From contig NZ_CP107930.1 in NCBI RefSeq assembly GCF_036021035.1, positions 186,001-250,000 of the forward strand: a DNA stretch of 64,000 nucleotides, written 5' to 3'. The notes beneath the pieces are model-generated. The model was not told the origin of the DNA and ran no database searches. It was given only the letters and a program-made list of their open reading frames with translations. This DNA is from Kineococcus sp. NBC_00420 (GTDB lineage Bacteria > Actinomycetota > Actinomycetes > Actinomycetales > Kineococcaceae). This document shows positions 1-8,462 of the stretch, piece after piece; position 1 is the stretch's first letter; each line of letters starts with the position of its first letter. The translations under genes and the position numbers were made by a program.

Positions 1-118
1 CAGACCTGCCGCACCTCAACGAGGCGCTACTTGGCGCGGCCCAGGCTCTCGCGGAGATCAGGGCCCGAAACATGACCGGATAGGCCAACTGCGACAACTG
101 CGACGTGTCGGGACGTCA

Positions 119-130
119 CGGTCATCCCGC
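119..130 (+). repeat. dispersed repeat core, copy 1
   Basis: Exact CGGTCATCCCGC core preceded by GACGTCA. It lies just beyond the 3' end of the minus-strand interrupted gene. See the entry at 25525 for the full description of the family. Confidence 0.8.
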
Positions 131-143
131 GATCCGGTGGACG

Positions 144-512
144 TCAAGACTGATAGACCTCGATGCCCTGCCTCTCACGAAAGGCACGAGAGTTGTCAGC
201 CTCCATCCACCGCACCCGCCACTGCTCGCCGACGAAGACGAAGACACCACGATCAAAGTCGTCCAGAGTCGCCACCAGCTCCTGCCCGACCGTAATGAAG
301 TCGCTGACCAGGTCGTCGTCCTCGAACCAGAGCCCTTCGAGCCGGTAGTGCGGGGCTGACCAGCCCCGCCACCACAGGTGCCCGCCCGTGCAGGTTCACC
401 CGGTGTCGATGCGGCAGTACAGAACCGCCTGGCGGCCGTCCGCGTGCTGCAGGTGCGCTCCGCGGTCGCGACACGCCTCGACGCGTTCGTCACGCGGAGG
501 TTTCTCCTGCAT
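144..512 (-). pseudogene. hypothetical protein gene with in-frame TGA
   Basis: Reading from an ATG at 512 (or a GTG a few codons upstream) gives about 38 residues starting MQEKPPRDERVEAC and then a TGA at 396-398. The same frame continues for 83 more codons with soluble-protein composition (WWRGWSAPHYRLEG, then VFVFVGEQWRVRWMEA) and ends at 144. That second part has no usable start codon of its own near its beginning. The simplest reading is one gene of about 122 codons with a nonsense mutation. A sequencing error or two unrelated ORFs are possible. I do not recognise the family. Confidence 0.4.
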
Positions 513-555
513 CGGCGGCTTCCAAAACACCTGCCGATCTTGTCAGGAGACCTAC

Positions 556-567
556 CGGTCATCCCGC
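556..567 (+). repeat. dispersed repeat core, copy 2
   Basis: Exact core followed by TGGCCGGGACGTC. It separates the interrupted gene from the small membrane protein, whose stop codon lies almost at the core. Confidence 0.75.
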
Positions 568-861
568 TGGCCGGGACGTCCGCCCACGCCCCCGACGAGC
601 CCACAGCACCGCCCCGGTGACCCCCGCGGAAACGACCGCAGCCATCATCCACGGCAGAGCCGGCCACGCCGGAGGGTTGTCGTAGCTGCTGTCCGCGATC
701 ACCGCGCTCTTCACCGTCCACACCACCAGCAACACCACGCTGAGCAGGTACAGCCCCACCGCCCACACGCTCCAGCAGCGCCATCGAACGGCAGCTAGCA
801 CCGGCAACCCCAGAACGCCCAGGGCTACCAGCCCCGGACCGACAGTGTTGATCAATCCCAA
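559..861 (-). CDS. small three-helix membrane protein
   Basis: 100-residue ORF from a TTG start at 861. Three hydrophobic stretches are visible: about residues 5-25 (GLVALGVLGLPVLAAV), 32-52 (VWAVGLYLLSVVLLVVW) and 70-88 (WMMAAVVSAGVTGAVLW), followed by a basic Arg-rich C-terminus. This suggests an integral inner-membrane protein. No catalytic or binding motif is visible and I do not recognise the family. The C-terminus runs into the repeat at 556-567. The start is uncertain because no good ribosome binding site is seen. Confidence 0.55.
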   Translation of the reverse strand: MGLINTVGPGLVALGVLGLPVLAAVRWRCWSVWAVGLYLLSVVLLVVWTVKSAVIADSSYDNPPAWPALPWMMAAVVSAGVTGAVLWARRGRGRTSRPAG

Positions 862-971
862 GGGTCAGCCCCTTGCCCCGACACGACCTGCACGTCCTCA
901 CCATGGCAGGTGCAGCACGCGTCAACCGGCGATCTTGCCCTCCTGCACAGCTCCTTCGCTTCGGACACGTC

Positions 972-983
972 CGGTCATCCCGC
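972..983 (+). repeat. dispersed repeat, extended copy 3
   Basis: Core followed by a GTCGCC...GGCGAC hairpin (about 991-1012), GGCGATGACC and, about 45 bp on, GATCACCCGCATATCC. This long 3' tail is shared with the copies near 20100 and 2390. The stretch 862-1262 has no supported gene; it holds this repeat and the leader of the downstream kinase gene. Confidence 0.8.
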
Positions 984-1262
984 GGTGTGAGCGCTGTCGC
1001 CCCGGGGTTGGCGACGACCGGATCTGGCGATGACCGCGTGCACGACGAGCGCGCCGATCACCCGCATATCCCGCCGTTCGCGATGGTGCTCGGCCAGGCG
1101 TCACACGGACGTGCTGCAGCCGAAGCGGCGGAGGTCCACGGCACAGGGAGCAGTGGCCTGATGTCTCCCTTCCTGCGACAGTCGCGACGTGACCAGCTAC
1201 GACAGACGTTGGTGGGGACGCCTTCGGGAGCCCGTGCTCTCCTCATCGTTGCGCTGTGAGCG

Positions 1263-2276
1263 ATGACGCTGGAGCAGCTGCGGTCTCGGCTGGGCATGTA
1301 CCTGTCCCGGCCTGGCGCGCAACACCTCGGTCACTCACCGGGGCTGCTGCAGGAGGTGAGCGGAGGGTGGGCCAGCAGCCTCTACACCTTCGACCTGCAC
1401 CGGAACGAGGAAAGCACTGCGCCCACGGTGCGCCTGGTGCTCAAGACCTACGCGCCGGACGAGGACGGACGCGCCCACGCCGTGCGGGAGTGGCAAGCCC
1501 TGCAGCGGCTGCGCGCCGTGGACTACCCGGTGCCCCGCGCGGTGCTGCTGGAGCCCGACGCCGACCACCTGGGGCGCCCGTTCGTCGTGATGGAGCACGT
1601 TGCGGGGGTGACCTTGTGGCAGGCTCATGAGGCCGCCGACCCGGGTACGCAGGCCCAGCTGGTGAGCGCGTTCACCGCTGCGCTGAGGGCGCTGCACGCC
1701 CTGGATCCCCGCCTGCTGGAACCGGCCGACACCGATCAGGGCGAGTTCGACTACGTCGAGCGTGAAGTTGCGGAGTTGCACCGCGACAGCGCCGGCGTGG
1801 TGCGGGTCGGGCTGTCCAACGTCCTGGGATGGCTGCGCGAACGCCGGCACCTGGTGCCCTGCCTGCGGCCGGTGATCCTGCACCGCGACTACCACCCGTG
1901 GAACGTGCTTGTGGACAGCTCCGGACGGCCTTGGGTGCTGGACTGGGACTGGCGGATCGGCGATCCCCGCTTCGACCTGGCCTGGACGTGCACGTTGATG
2001 CAGCGCAGCGGCTTCGACGCCTTTGCCCAGGCCGTGCGCCAGGAGTACGCGTCCACGGTCGGCGCCGGTGATCCGCTGGAGGAGTTGGCGTACTTCGAGG
2101 TGTTGACGACTGTGAGGTGGCTTTTGAACGTGCTGCCCTCGATCGAGTCGGGGACTCGGTTGGACGCCGCGACCAGAGCCGAGTTCCGCGCCTTCCTCGT
2201 CGGACCGGTGCGTGAGGCGCGAGCACTCCTGCGTGCCCGTACCGGGATCGACGTCGAGGTGCAGGTTCAGACCTGA
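1263..2276 (+). CDS. APH-type phosphotransferase (aminoglycoside/choline kinase-like)
   Basis: A 337-residue protein of the phosphotransferase enzyme family (APH, PF01636 type). Lys61 in VRLVLKTYA is the probable ATP-anchoring lysine. The catalytic loop HRDYHPWNVL begins at residue 207 (H-x-D-x4-N) and the metal-binding DWD is at 227-229. These residues are intact, so an active small-molecule or antibiotic kinase is plausible, but the substrate cannot be read from sequence. A closely related paralogue of identical length lies at 15648-16661. The two also share leader sequence upstream of the start (around 1185-1200 and 15568-15582), so they look like diverged copies of one cassette. The unit is bounded by repeat copies on both sides. 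Confidence 0.85.
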   Translation: MTLEQLRSRLGMYLSRPGAQHLGHSPGLLQEVSGGWASSLYTFDLHRNEESTAPTVRLVLKTYAPDEDGRAHAVREWQALQRLRAVDYPVPRAVLLEPDADHLGRPFVVMEHVAGVTLWQAHEAADPGTQAQLVSAFTAALRALHALDPRLLEPADTDQGEFDYVEREVAELHRDSAGVVRVGLSNVLGWLRERRHLVPCLRPVILHRDYHPWNVLVDSSGRPWVLDWDWRIGDPRFDLAWTCTLMQRSGFDAFAQAVRQEYASTVGAGDPLEELAYFEVLTTVRWLLNVLPSIESGTRLDAATRAEFRAFLVGPVREARALLRARTGIDVEVQVQT

Positions 2277-2320
2277 CCACGCCCCTGTCCCGGAGGGGTG
2301 ACCCTGCTCAGACCACTTCA

Positions 2321-2332
2321 CGGACATCCCGC
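2321..2332 (+). repeat. dispersed repeat core, copy 4 (left edge of the duplicated unit)
   Basis: Variant core CGGACATCCCGC. From 2325 onward the sequence matches 23640 onward, so this is the left breakpoint of the duplicated unit. A longer tail with GATGTGATCACTCGCATG follows. Confidence 0.85.
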
Positions 2333-2480
2333 GGTGCGCGCGCTGTCGCCGGCGGCTGCGACCTCGCGGTCTCGGCGATGACCAGGTGGTCGGTGGGCGA
2401 TGTGATCACTCGCATGTGCTCGGCCAGGGACACATCCACCTCATGCAGGTCACCGTGGAGGCGAGGGTTCCGACCGCTCA

Positions 2481-3404
2481 CTAACGGAGCACGTCGAGGT
2501 CCTGACAGGTCCCGTCGACGACCCGTACAGCACCAGCATCGGTGATCACGCAAGCAGCCCCGCCCCCACGCACCTGCACCGTCATCACCCGCACCCGCTC
2601 ACCGGTAACGGTGGAGACGGGCAGGTCCTCATCAACGGTGAACCGCAGGTGCGGCCGCGCCCCACCGAGATCACCCGACACCTCGTTCGAGACCGCCGCC
2701 CAGGACGTGTCGGTGCGGAAGTCGCCCCCGGCGCCGGCACGCTCCACCGCAGCCCGGACGCGTTCCGCTAGCCCCACCGCACCACCCGCGGCACTCACCT
2801 GCTCCGTGGCATCCACCGCGAACAGGTCATAGGGCGGCTGCGGCCGAAACGTCGACCAGACCAGTGACGCCATGGCTACCACCCCCAGCAGCGCCACCCA
2901 CGACACCACCCGCCGCGGCAGCATCAACGCCACCCAGGCTGTGACCGCACCCACCAGCGCTCCCGCCGGCAGGCAAATCAGCAGCCACAACCCCAGCCAG
3001 GCGACGTCGCCGACCCACACCGTCAACGCCACCGCGAGCACCAAACCCAGCCCCGCACCCGCACCCGCATGACGGGCCACCAGCCGTCCACCCCGGGCGG
3101 AGCCGGAGACCAGGAAGGAGACGAGCACCCCGGCGTAGCTGCACCCCAGCACCACCAGCGCCCAGAACCCGGCGTCACGATCGACGCCGTCCTCACCGGT
3201 GGCCAAGGCGCCGACGGCCGCGGCAAGCACCGCCACCACGCCCGCACCCGCCAGCCGGCGCCACCACCGCGTCGCCCCGACGCCGAAGCCGTCACCGACC
3301 TTGCTGGCGCGCGAATCCGCAAGGCTCCCAGAGCCGTCCGACAGTCCGGTTGTCGTCACCACATCAGCGTCTCGCACACCACCTCGCGGTGCAGGGCTCA
3401 TCAC
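2481..3404 (-). CDS. membrane protein with C-terminal soluble domain (copy 1)
   Basis: 307 residues. A hydrophilic N-terminus (about 1-45) is followed by about five hydrophobic segments between residues 50 and 190 (for example LAGAGVVAVLAAAVGAL, LGLVLAVALTVWVGDVAWLG, VSWVALLGVVAMASLVW). A polar domain of about 115 residues follows (FAVDATEQVSAAGG to CQDLDVLR) with two cysteines that could form a disulfide, suggesting an extracytoplasmic C-terminal domain. I do not recognise the family. The same gene occurs at 23796-24719. Alternative starts lie one codon downstream (MSP) and further in. Confidence 0.75.
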   Translation of the reverse strand: MMSPAPRGGVRDADVVTTTGLSDGSGSLADSRASKVGDGFGVGATRWWRRLAGAGVVAVLAAAVGALATGEDGVDRDAGFWALVVLGCSYAGVLVSFLVSGSARGGRLVARHAGAGAGLGLVLAVALTVWVGDVAWLGLWLLICLPAGALVGAVTAWVALMLPRRVVSWVALLGVVAMASLVWSTFRPQPPYDLFAVDATEQVSAAGGAVGLAERVRAAVERAGAGGDFRTDTSWAAVSNEVSGDLGGARPHLRFTVDEDLPVSTVTGERVRVMTVQVRGGGAACVITDAGAVRVVDGTCQDLDVLR

Positions 3405-3437
3405 ACCCTGATGGGTGTCACCTCGAACACATCCATC

Positions 3438-3449
3438 CGGTCATCCCGC
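3438..3449 (+). repeat. dispersed repeat core, copy 5 (right edge of the duplicated unit)
   Basis: Exact core. Identity with the second copy of the unit stops at 3451, just after the core. The tail TTGTGCGCGGGCCTGAGC resembles that of the copy at 9242. Confidence 0.85.
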
Positions 3450-3519
3450 GTTGTGCGCGGGCCTGAGCTACCGGCGACGTCCCGGACATGGGTCTCACCT
3501 GCTCTGACACGCTGCCTGC

Positions 3520-3963
3520 GTGAATCTCGATGACCTGGCAGACACCCGCGCCCGCCTGATGCTCGAAGGCATGGACCCGGCCGTCATCTACTTCTGGGCC
3601 GTCGCTACGTTGGAAGCAGGAGCTGACACTCCCGCGCTGCGTCGCACGGCCGCGGCCGACGTGCGCGACCAGGAAGCCCAGCGTTGCGAGTTTCACCTGG
3701 CCCTCGATGAACTCGGCGCACCCCGACTCAACGAGGAAGAAGTCGGCTGGCAGTACGCCAGGTACACCGCCCGTTCTGCTGTCATCGGCGAACTCGACGC
3801 CACCAGGGCGGCTCGACGCATCGTCTGGGGTGCGGCTGACCCCCTTGGGGCGCCCAAGCAGTTGCGGCCCTTCGTGGACGCGGTCAAAGAGGCGGGCCGG
3901 CCGGGTGCCGACGAGAACCAGATCGAGGCAATGTGCATGCGCTTGGCTCGGGAGTACCTCTAG
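3520..3963 (+). CDS. hypothetical soluble protein
   Basis: A 147-residue acidic, helical-looking protein from a GTG start (MNLDDLADTRARLMLEGMDP). No signal peptide or membrane segment is seen. Composition and codon use are normal for the region (GC-rich third positions), supporting a real gene. It is the only gene in its unit, between repeat copies at 3438 and 4035. I do not recognise the family and can assign no function. Confidence 0.65.
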   Translation: MNLDDLADTRARLMLEGMDPAVIYFWAVATLEAGADTPALRRTAAADVRDQEAQRCEFHLALDELGAPRLNEEEVGWQYARYTARSAVIGELDATRAARRIVWGAADPLGAPKQLRPFVDAVKEAGRPGADENQIEAMCMRLAREYL

Positions 3964-4034
3964 TCCTGAGACGCGGCGATCACCTGGCCCCCGCATCCGA
4001 GGTCGCGCCAACGTCGGGGAAGTCGACGACCTCA

Positions 4035-4046
4035 CGGTCCTCCCGC
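4035..4046 (+). repeat. dispersed repeat core, copy 6 (degenerate)
   Basis: CGGTCCTCCCGC, one mismatch to the core, preceded by CGACCTCA. It lies downstream of both flanking convergent genes. Confidence 0.55.
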
Positions 4047-4085
4047 TGGCCAGGACGTCTGTAGCCGCGCAGGGCCCCGTTCTGA

Positions 4086-4901
4086 TCAGCTGGCGGCCAG
4101 GTCCAGGCGCGTCGACAGGATCGTGTCGACCTCCGCACGCAACCGCTCGTGATCGAACTCCTCGAAACCCAGCTGATCGGCCAACCGCTCGGCCAAGCGG
4201 GCGAACAACGCCATGCTCGCCCGCAACGCCGCGGCCGTGTCGACAGCGTCGAAGCGCCCCCAGCAGTCCTCGAGGGCCTCCTACACGTCGGGGTCCATCC
4301 ACTGCCGCATCCGGGTGCCCAGGTATCGGACGTCGACCCCGGCGCCGTAGCGCGCCCGGTGGTCCCACTCGATCAGCAGCAGCAACTGCTCCTTCAGGTC
4401 ACGATCGCGCACCTTGGCCATCCACAGTTCCTCCCGCACCGCCGCCTTGGCGCACATCAGTGCCGCTGCGTAACCCCAGTGCAGCGCCTGCTCGAACTCG
4501 CCCGCCGACGGCAACGCCGACGTCGGGGATGTGAGAGACAGCGCCGAAGCGTGCCCGTCCTTGTCGACCAGCACCCGGAAGGGACGGTCGCGCGGGATGA
4601 AAGCGATCTGCCCGGCGGGGATGACGGTCAGATCCAGTTTGCCGCCGGCGTAGTAGACGACGCGGGAAGGAAACCAGCCCGGAGCATGCAAGCGCTCGAC
4701 GACCAGGACCTCGCCGAGCTGGTCCCACCAGGAGTCGTCGGCCAACACCGGGGCGAGGTCCTCGACGTAGACCTCCAGGTCGCGATCGGACAACGGGTGC
4801 GTCTGGCCGGCGGCCGCCGAACCGGTCAGCAGCAGCGCGCGCACGTTGTCGTGAGCGTCGGCCCAGTGGGTCAAGGTGCCGATCACGGCGTCGTAGTCCA
4901 C
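4086..4901 (-). pseudogene. ANT(6)/AadE-like nucleotidyltransferase, premature TAG
   Basis: Residues 1-206 match the streptomycin adenylyltransferase (ANT(6), PF04439) pattern: GSAAAG followed by SDRDLEVYVED for the nucleotidyltransferase Gly-Ser and paired Asp residues, then DLTVIP and the helical LWMAKVRDRDLKEQLLLLIEWDHR region. A TAG at 4281-4283 stops the frame. The same frame then continues for 65 codons (EALEDCWGRF to LDLAAS) to a TGA at 4086. Full length would be about 271 codons, close to the usual 280-290. The C-terminal helices are therefore lost unless the stop is read through. It is divergently arranged with the kinase gene at 5015. Confidence 0.75.
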
Positions 4902-5014
4902 GCCGAGACGGTGTCAGAACCACCGACGCCTCGACAAGATCATCCCCCAACACCGCGACACCCGCTCTGCTCCAAGCCTTACCGCCGGTTGCGGGCACGT
5001 GGAAGTCTTCGCCC

Positions 5015-6106
5015 GTGACGGCCCCCGATGACCAGGCGACCGCAGCACTTCGCGGCGACGCACCGCACGACGACATGACGTTCGAGGACAAGTTCGAGGA
5101 CACAGCGCTGAACGGCACATCAGCGGCGCTGTCCGGCACCGAACGGGCCGTGCTGGGTGAGGTGACCGCGGCGCAGGTGTTGACCTTCCTCAGCCGCTAC
5201 ACCCTCGCCCGCCTGGGCGAGCCGATCCGCTCGGTCCGCTTTCGGGCTGGGCGCATCGACGCCGTGTGGGGTGTGGAGCTGGCCGACGGGCGGCAGGTCG
5301 TCATCAAGGCCCACCGTCAGCCCGTCGACGTCCAGGCCGTGACCGCGGCCACTGCGGCCAAGTCCTTGCTGGTCGCCGCCGGCTATCCCTGCCCGCAGCC
5401 GCACTCAGGACCTGATGAGGTCGAGGGTCACGTGCTGGTTGCCGAAGCGCTGCTCAGCCAGGGCGCCACCCCTAACGGACTGGACCCGGTCATCCGCCGG
5501 CTGCTGGCGGACGGGCTCGCTCAGCACATCGACCTCCTGCGCCAGGGCGACACCCTGCCCGCCCGGGCAGGTGCGGGGCCGTCGTGGTGTCAGTACCAGC
5601 ACGGGCCCTGGCCCATCCCGCACGACCCGATCGTGGACTTCACCACGTGCCCGCCGGGCTACGAGTGGCTGGACGCCTTCGCAAGGCGCGCCAGCGAGCA
5701 GGTCCTGACTTACCGCAGTCAGGACGTTGTGGTCGGCCACGCCGACTGGTACGCCGGCAACTGCGCCGTCGCTGACGGGCAGCTGGTGGGCACTTTCGAC
5801 TGGGAACTGGTCGCCGACGCCGAGGCCGTCATCGCCGGGTTCACCGCCGCCGGCTACGCCTCCAGCTCCAGCAGCGGCGGCGGGCTGTCCACCCCGGAGG
5901 AGACGCTGGCCTTCCTGCAGGACTACGAACGAGCCCGCGGCGTCCGCTTCGACATGGCTGAGCAGCGCGCCGCGACCGCCGCAGCCGCATGGATCGTGGC
6001 CTTCAACGCCCGCTGGGAAACCGCGATGCGCCCAGGCCTTGACGACGGAACCACCACTGCCCTGCTACGCGCCCGCGGGGCGGACTACTTTTCGCTGAAC
6101 TGGTAG
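5015..6106 (+). CDS. APH-type phosphotransferase
   Basis: 363 residues from a GTG start. The first 45 or so residues are hydrophilic and family-atypical. The kinase core follows: Lys98 in QVVIKAHRQP, the catalytic loop GHADWYAGN with His242 (H-x-D-x4-N), and the metal-binding FDWE with Asp262. Sequence outside the motifs is unlike the 337-residue APH pair, so it is a different subfamily. The substrate is unknown; antibiotic or other small hydroxylated metabolites are possible. It is transcribed away from the broken ANT(6)-like gene across an intergenic stretch of about 110 bp. Confidence 0.8.
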   Translation: MTAPDDQATAALRGDAPHDDMTFEDKFEDTALNGTSAALSGTERAVLGEVTAAQVLTFLSRYTLARLGEPIRSVRFRAGRIDAVWGVELADGRQVVIKAHRQPVDVQAVTAATAAKSLLVAAGYPCPQPHSGPDEVEGHVLVAEALLSQGATPNGLDPVIRRLLADGLAQHIDLLRQGDTLPARAGAGPSWCQYQHGPWPIPHDPIVDFTTCPPGYEWLDAFARRASEQVLTYRSQDVVVGHADWYAGNCAVADGQLVGTFDWELVADAEAVIAGFTAAGYASSSSSGGGLSTPEETLAFLQDYERARGVRFDMAEQRAATAAAAWIVAFNARWETAMRPGLDDGTTTALLRARGADYFSLNW

Positions 6107-6170
6107 CCGCCACCGGTGGCCTCGCGAATTGCAGGCTCTCGACTGCCAGACTGACCTGGTTAGAACTTTG

Positions 6171-6182
6171 CGGTCATCCCGC
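6171..6182 (+). repeat. dispersed repeat core, copy 7
   Basis: Exact core, followed by GCGGTGGGCGGGCG. It lies between the 3' ends of the kinase gene and the minus-strand gene at 6270. Confidence 0.75.
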
Positions 6183-6269
6183 GCGGTGGGCGGGCGCACG
6201 ATCATCCTGCGGAAGGCGTGCGCTCAGATCGGTCGCCTTCGGAGCCAACCAGGTCGTGGTGATCAGGAG

Positions 6270-6641
6270 TCAGAACGGGTTGAGGAAGTCCAGCAGGTCT
6301 CCTGCTGCACGCAGCCCCCGACGCACCCGACCCTTACGTGCGGGCGCCCCATTCGTCTGCAGCGCCTCCGTCGCCGGTGCTCGATTCCGCTCGACATCAC
6401 CAGCTACCAGATGAGCAGCAACAGGGTCCCCGTCCTGCAGAAGCGTCACCAGGGCCCGGGCCGCCCGTAGCCGGTCATCACGATCCAGCGACCGCGAGGC
6501 CACCAGGGGTACCAGCCGCTGCACCGCCTTCTCCACGCGTGACCCCACCAGTGCACTCATCCCGACAGCGTGACGGGTTGACGCCAGGGCGGACACCGGA
6601 CATGGCGAGTTGAGGGCGGTAGCGACAGAGATCACTGTCAC
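6270..6641 (-). CDS. hypothetical protein divergent to the sigma factor
   Basis: Up to 123 residues from a GTG at 6641. An ATG at 6560 (MSALVGSRVEKAVQRL) would give 96 residues and leave more room for a divergent promoter. The central part (VEKAVQRLVPLVASRS, DDRLRAARALVTLLQDGDPVAAHL) looks like paired amphipathic helices, possibly an Armadillo/HEAT-like short repeat. The C-terminus is basic. No known family is recognised. Its position back to back with the ECF sigma gene makes shared regulation possible. Confidence 0.45.
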   Translation of the reverse strand: MTVISVATALNSPCPVSALASTRHAVGMSALVGSRVEKAVQRLVPLVASRSLDRDDRLRAARALVTLLQDGDPVAAHLVAGDVERNRAPATEALQTNGAPARKGRVRRGLRAAGDLLDFLNPF

Positions 6642-6670
6642 GCTTTCGGTGCTCAGCGCATAGACAGGTT

Positions 6671-7222
6671 GTGGTGACTAACGAGCCGACAGACGACGAG
6701 CTTCTCGCTCAGTCGTTGCTGCGCCCGCACGCCTTCGGCGACCTCTACCAACGACACGCAGCCGCGGTGTTCGACTTCATCGCCCGCCGCGCCGGCTCCG
6801 CCGCGGCCGACGACCTCCTCGGTGACGTCTTCGTCGCCGCGCTGGAAGCCCGCGTCCGCTATCGCCCCCACAAGAGCGGCTCGGCTCTGCCCTGGCTGTA
6901 CGGCATCAGCGCCAACCTCGTCCGCGAGCATCTACGCCGCAGGCGACCCAACGCCCTCATCGACACCGACGTCGGCGTCGACTGGCACGCCGTCGACGAC
7001 CGGATCGACGCCCACGCTCAACGCGACCAACTCCGTCGAGCGCTGACTGCGCTGAGCGCCGCCGAGCGCGAAGCCTTCCTGCTCACCGCCTGGGAGGGCC
7101 TGAGCACCACCGAAGCCGCCCAGGCCCTCGACACCACCGCGGCCGTCGTCCGCACCCGCCTGAGCCGAGCCCGCCAACGAGCCCGCGCCGTCCTGGCGAC
7201 CGCCTCGGCCACCTCAGCCTGA
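6671..7222 (+). CDS. ECF-type RNA polymerase sigma factor
   Basis: 183 residues. Region 2 is visible at about residues 15-90 (FGDLYQRHAAAVFDFIARRAG, LPWLYGISANLVREHLRRRR). Region 4 is at about 115-170 (LTALSAAEREAFLLTAWEGLSTTEAAQALDT followed by VVRTRLSRARQRAR, a helix-turn-helix for -35 binding). It should direct RNA polymerase to its own promoter class. Two GTG codons in tandem at 6671/6674 are possible starts. It lies 11 bp before the gene for a single-pass membrane protein, the usual layout for an ECF sigma factor and its regulator. Confidence 0.9.
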   Translation: MVTNEPTDDELLAQSLLRPHAFGDLYQRHAAAVFDFIARRAGSAAADDLLGDVFVAALEARVRYRPHKSGSALPWLYGISANLVREHLRRRRPNALIDTDVGVDWHAVDDRIDAHAQRDQLRRALTALSAAEREAFLLTAWEGLSTTEAAQALDTTAAVVRTRLSRARQRARAVLATASATSA

Positions 7223-7233
7223 AAGGAGCTCCC

Positions 7234-8223
7234 ATGCCCACGCCCTTCGACCTCGATGCCTTGGCCCAGCAGGCCGGGCAGACCAGCGCACCGACCCGCG
7301 AGCAGCTCGAGCCCGGCCGTCGCCAGCTGCAGCAAGCGATCGAGCAGGCCGACACCCGTGTCCTGGCGCTGCGCCGCCACCACCGCCAGTCCAAGCGCCG
7401 GCCCACGCGGCGGTGGACCATCACCGCCTTGGCTGGTGCCGCGGCAGCCGCCGCCGTGGCGTTGGTGCTGCCCGTCGCCAGTGCCCCGCCGGCCTCGGCC
7501 GAGCAGGTCCTCCTCGTGACTGCCCAGGCCGCCGGTCAGCAACCAGACCAGGCCGCCGGAGCGGCGTACTGGCACGTCCACTCCGAACAGGACTACCCCG
7601 CCACCAAGCCCCTGCAACGAGAGATCTGGCAGTCGCGCAACGGTGAGTCCGTCCTGCGCGATGAGACCTTGGTTTCCGGTGCACTGGACGGTGAGCCGGT
7701 CGACCCTGCCGAGGTCGTCACCACCAGTCTCGATGGACCCGCGGTCTTTGGGGTGGGGGGCCGCAGCCTGTCCTGGGCGGACCTCGACGCCCTACCCACC
7801 GACCCTCAAGCTCTCGGAACCCTGCTGCGTGCAGCGGTCAAGGACCACCCGGCCGGAGAGGACCACGAGCTGTTCGTGACGGTCACCGACCTGCTGACCG
7901 AAAGTCCGGCGTCACCGGCGCTGCGTCGGGCGCTGTGGGAGGTCGCCGCACGCGTGCCCGGTGCTGAGGTCCTCGGACCCATGACCGATGCGGCCGGTCG
8001 AACTGGCACCGCCATCGAGCGCGACGAGCTGGACCAGAACCGCTACCGCTACGTCTACATCCTCGATCCCACCACCGGCGAGCTGCTGGAGACGCGCAAC
8101 GTCGACAGGGACGGAGTCGTCGTCTACCGCATGACCGAACTCGCCCAGGAGCCCGCTTCCACGGCGCCGCTGTCCGTCCCTCCTGGATGCGGACCCGGTT
8201 CGGTACCCGAACACAGCTGCTGA
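7234..8223 (+). CDS. CU044_5270-like membrane partner of the ECF sigma factor
   Basis: 329 residues with a good AAAGGAG ribosome binding site. The cytoplasmic N-terminus (about 1-58) is charged, one transmembrane segment follows at about 60-85 (WTITALAGAAAAAAVALVLPVA), and the rest is an extracytoplasmic domain with YWHVHSEQDY, REIWQSRNGESVLR and YILDPTTGELLETRN. This resembles the CU044_5270-type proteins found after ECF sigma genes in actinomycetes, and it probably acts as anti-sigma factor or sensor. No zinc-binding ZAS motif is evident, so the anti-sigma role is inference from position and topology. Confidence 0.75.
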   Translation: MPTPFDLDALAQQAGQTSAPTREQLEPGRRQLQQAIEQADTRVLALRRHHRQSKRRPTRRWTITALAGAAAAAAVALVLPVASAPPASAEQVLLVTAQAAGQQPDQAAGAAYWHVHSEQDYPATKPLQREIWQSRNGESVLRDETLVSGALDGEPVDPAEVVTTSLDGPAVFGVGGRSLSWADLDALPTDPQALGTLLRAAVKDHPAGEDHELFVTVTDLLTESPASPALRRALWEVAARVPGAEVLGPMTDAAGRTGTAIERDELDQNRYRYVYILDPTTGELLETRNVDRDGVVVYRMTELAQEPASTAPLSVPPGCGPGSVPEHSC

Positions 8224-8297
8224 CACCGGGCGAGCCGGCTGGGGGCGGTGCGATCAAGGAGGGGAGTCGCACCGCCCGCCCGCACTGCGCGACGTCA

Positions 8298-8338
8298 CGG
8301 TCATCCCGCGGTGCGCGCGAAGCGCACGGTGATCCCGC
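8298..8338 (+). repeat. dispersed repeat, tandem double copy 8
   Basis: Two cores 29 bp apart (8298 and 8327, the second reading CGGTGATCCCGC), joined by GTGCGCGCGAAGCGCAC. That linker is a perfect 6-bp inverted repeat around GCGAA. Confidence 0.85.
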
Positions 8339-8462
8339 GGTGCGCGGGCGCACCCGTCGTGCCGCGAGGCTCATCCGGCCGGGGCGTCCCGGAGACCAGT
8401 CTGTTCAGGACGGGCCCGCCAAGTCTCGGCACGCGATCATGGAGGGCATCGCTAGCGTGCCG

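Larger units (their letters stand above)
2325..3450. repeat. 1126-bp duplicated unit, left copy
   Basis: Matches 23640-24765 at a constant offset of 21315, with no mismatch seen by eye and all six-frame translations the same. Divergence begins exactly within the repeat cores at each end: base 2324 differs from 23639, and 3451 differs from 24766. It contains one complete gene (the minus-strand membrane protein). Confidence 0.93.

Noticed and set aside
122-925. Minus-strand open frame of 267 codons
   Set aside because: Arg/Gly/Ser-rich translation typical of an out-of-frame GC-rich shadow; it overlaps the more protein-like interrupted gene and the membrane protein.
2308-2553. Minus-strand open frame of 81 codons (and its twin at 23602-23868)
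   Set aside because: It covers the 3' end of the 307-residue gene and then reads antisense through the repeat; the two copies end differently only because flanks differ.
8187-8462. Upstream extension of the kinase frame
   Set aside because: It overlaps the end of the previous gene and translates the tandem repeat; the family's N-terminus starts near residue 1 of the chosen start.
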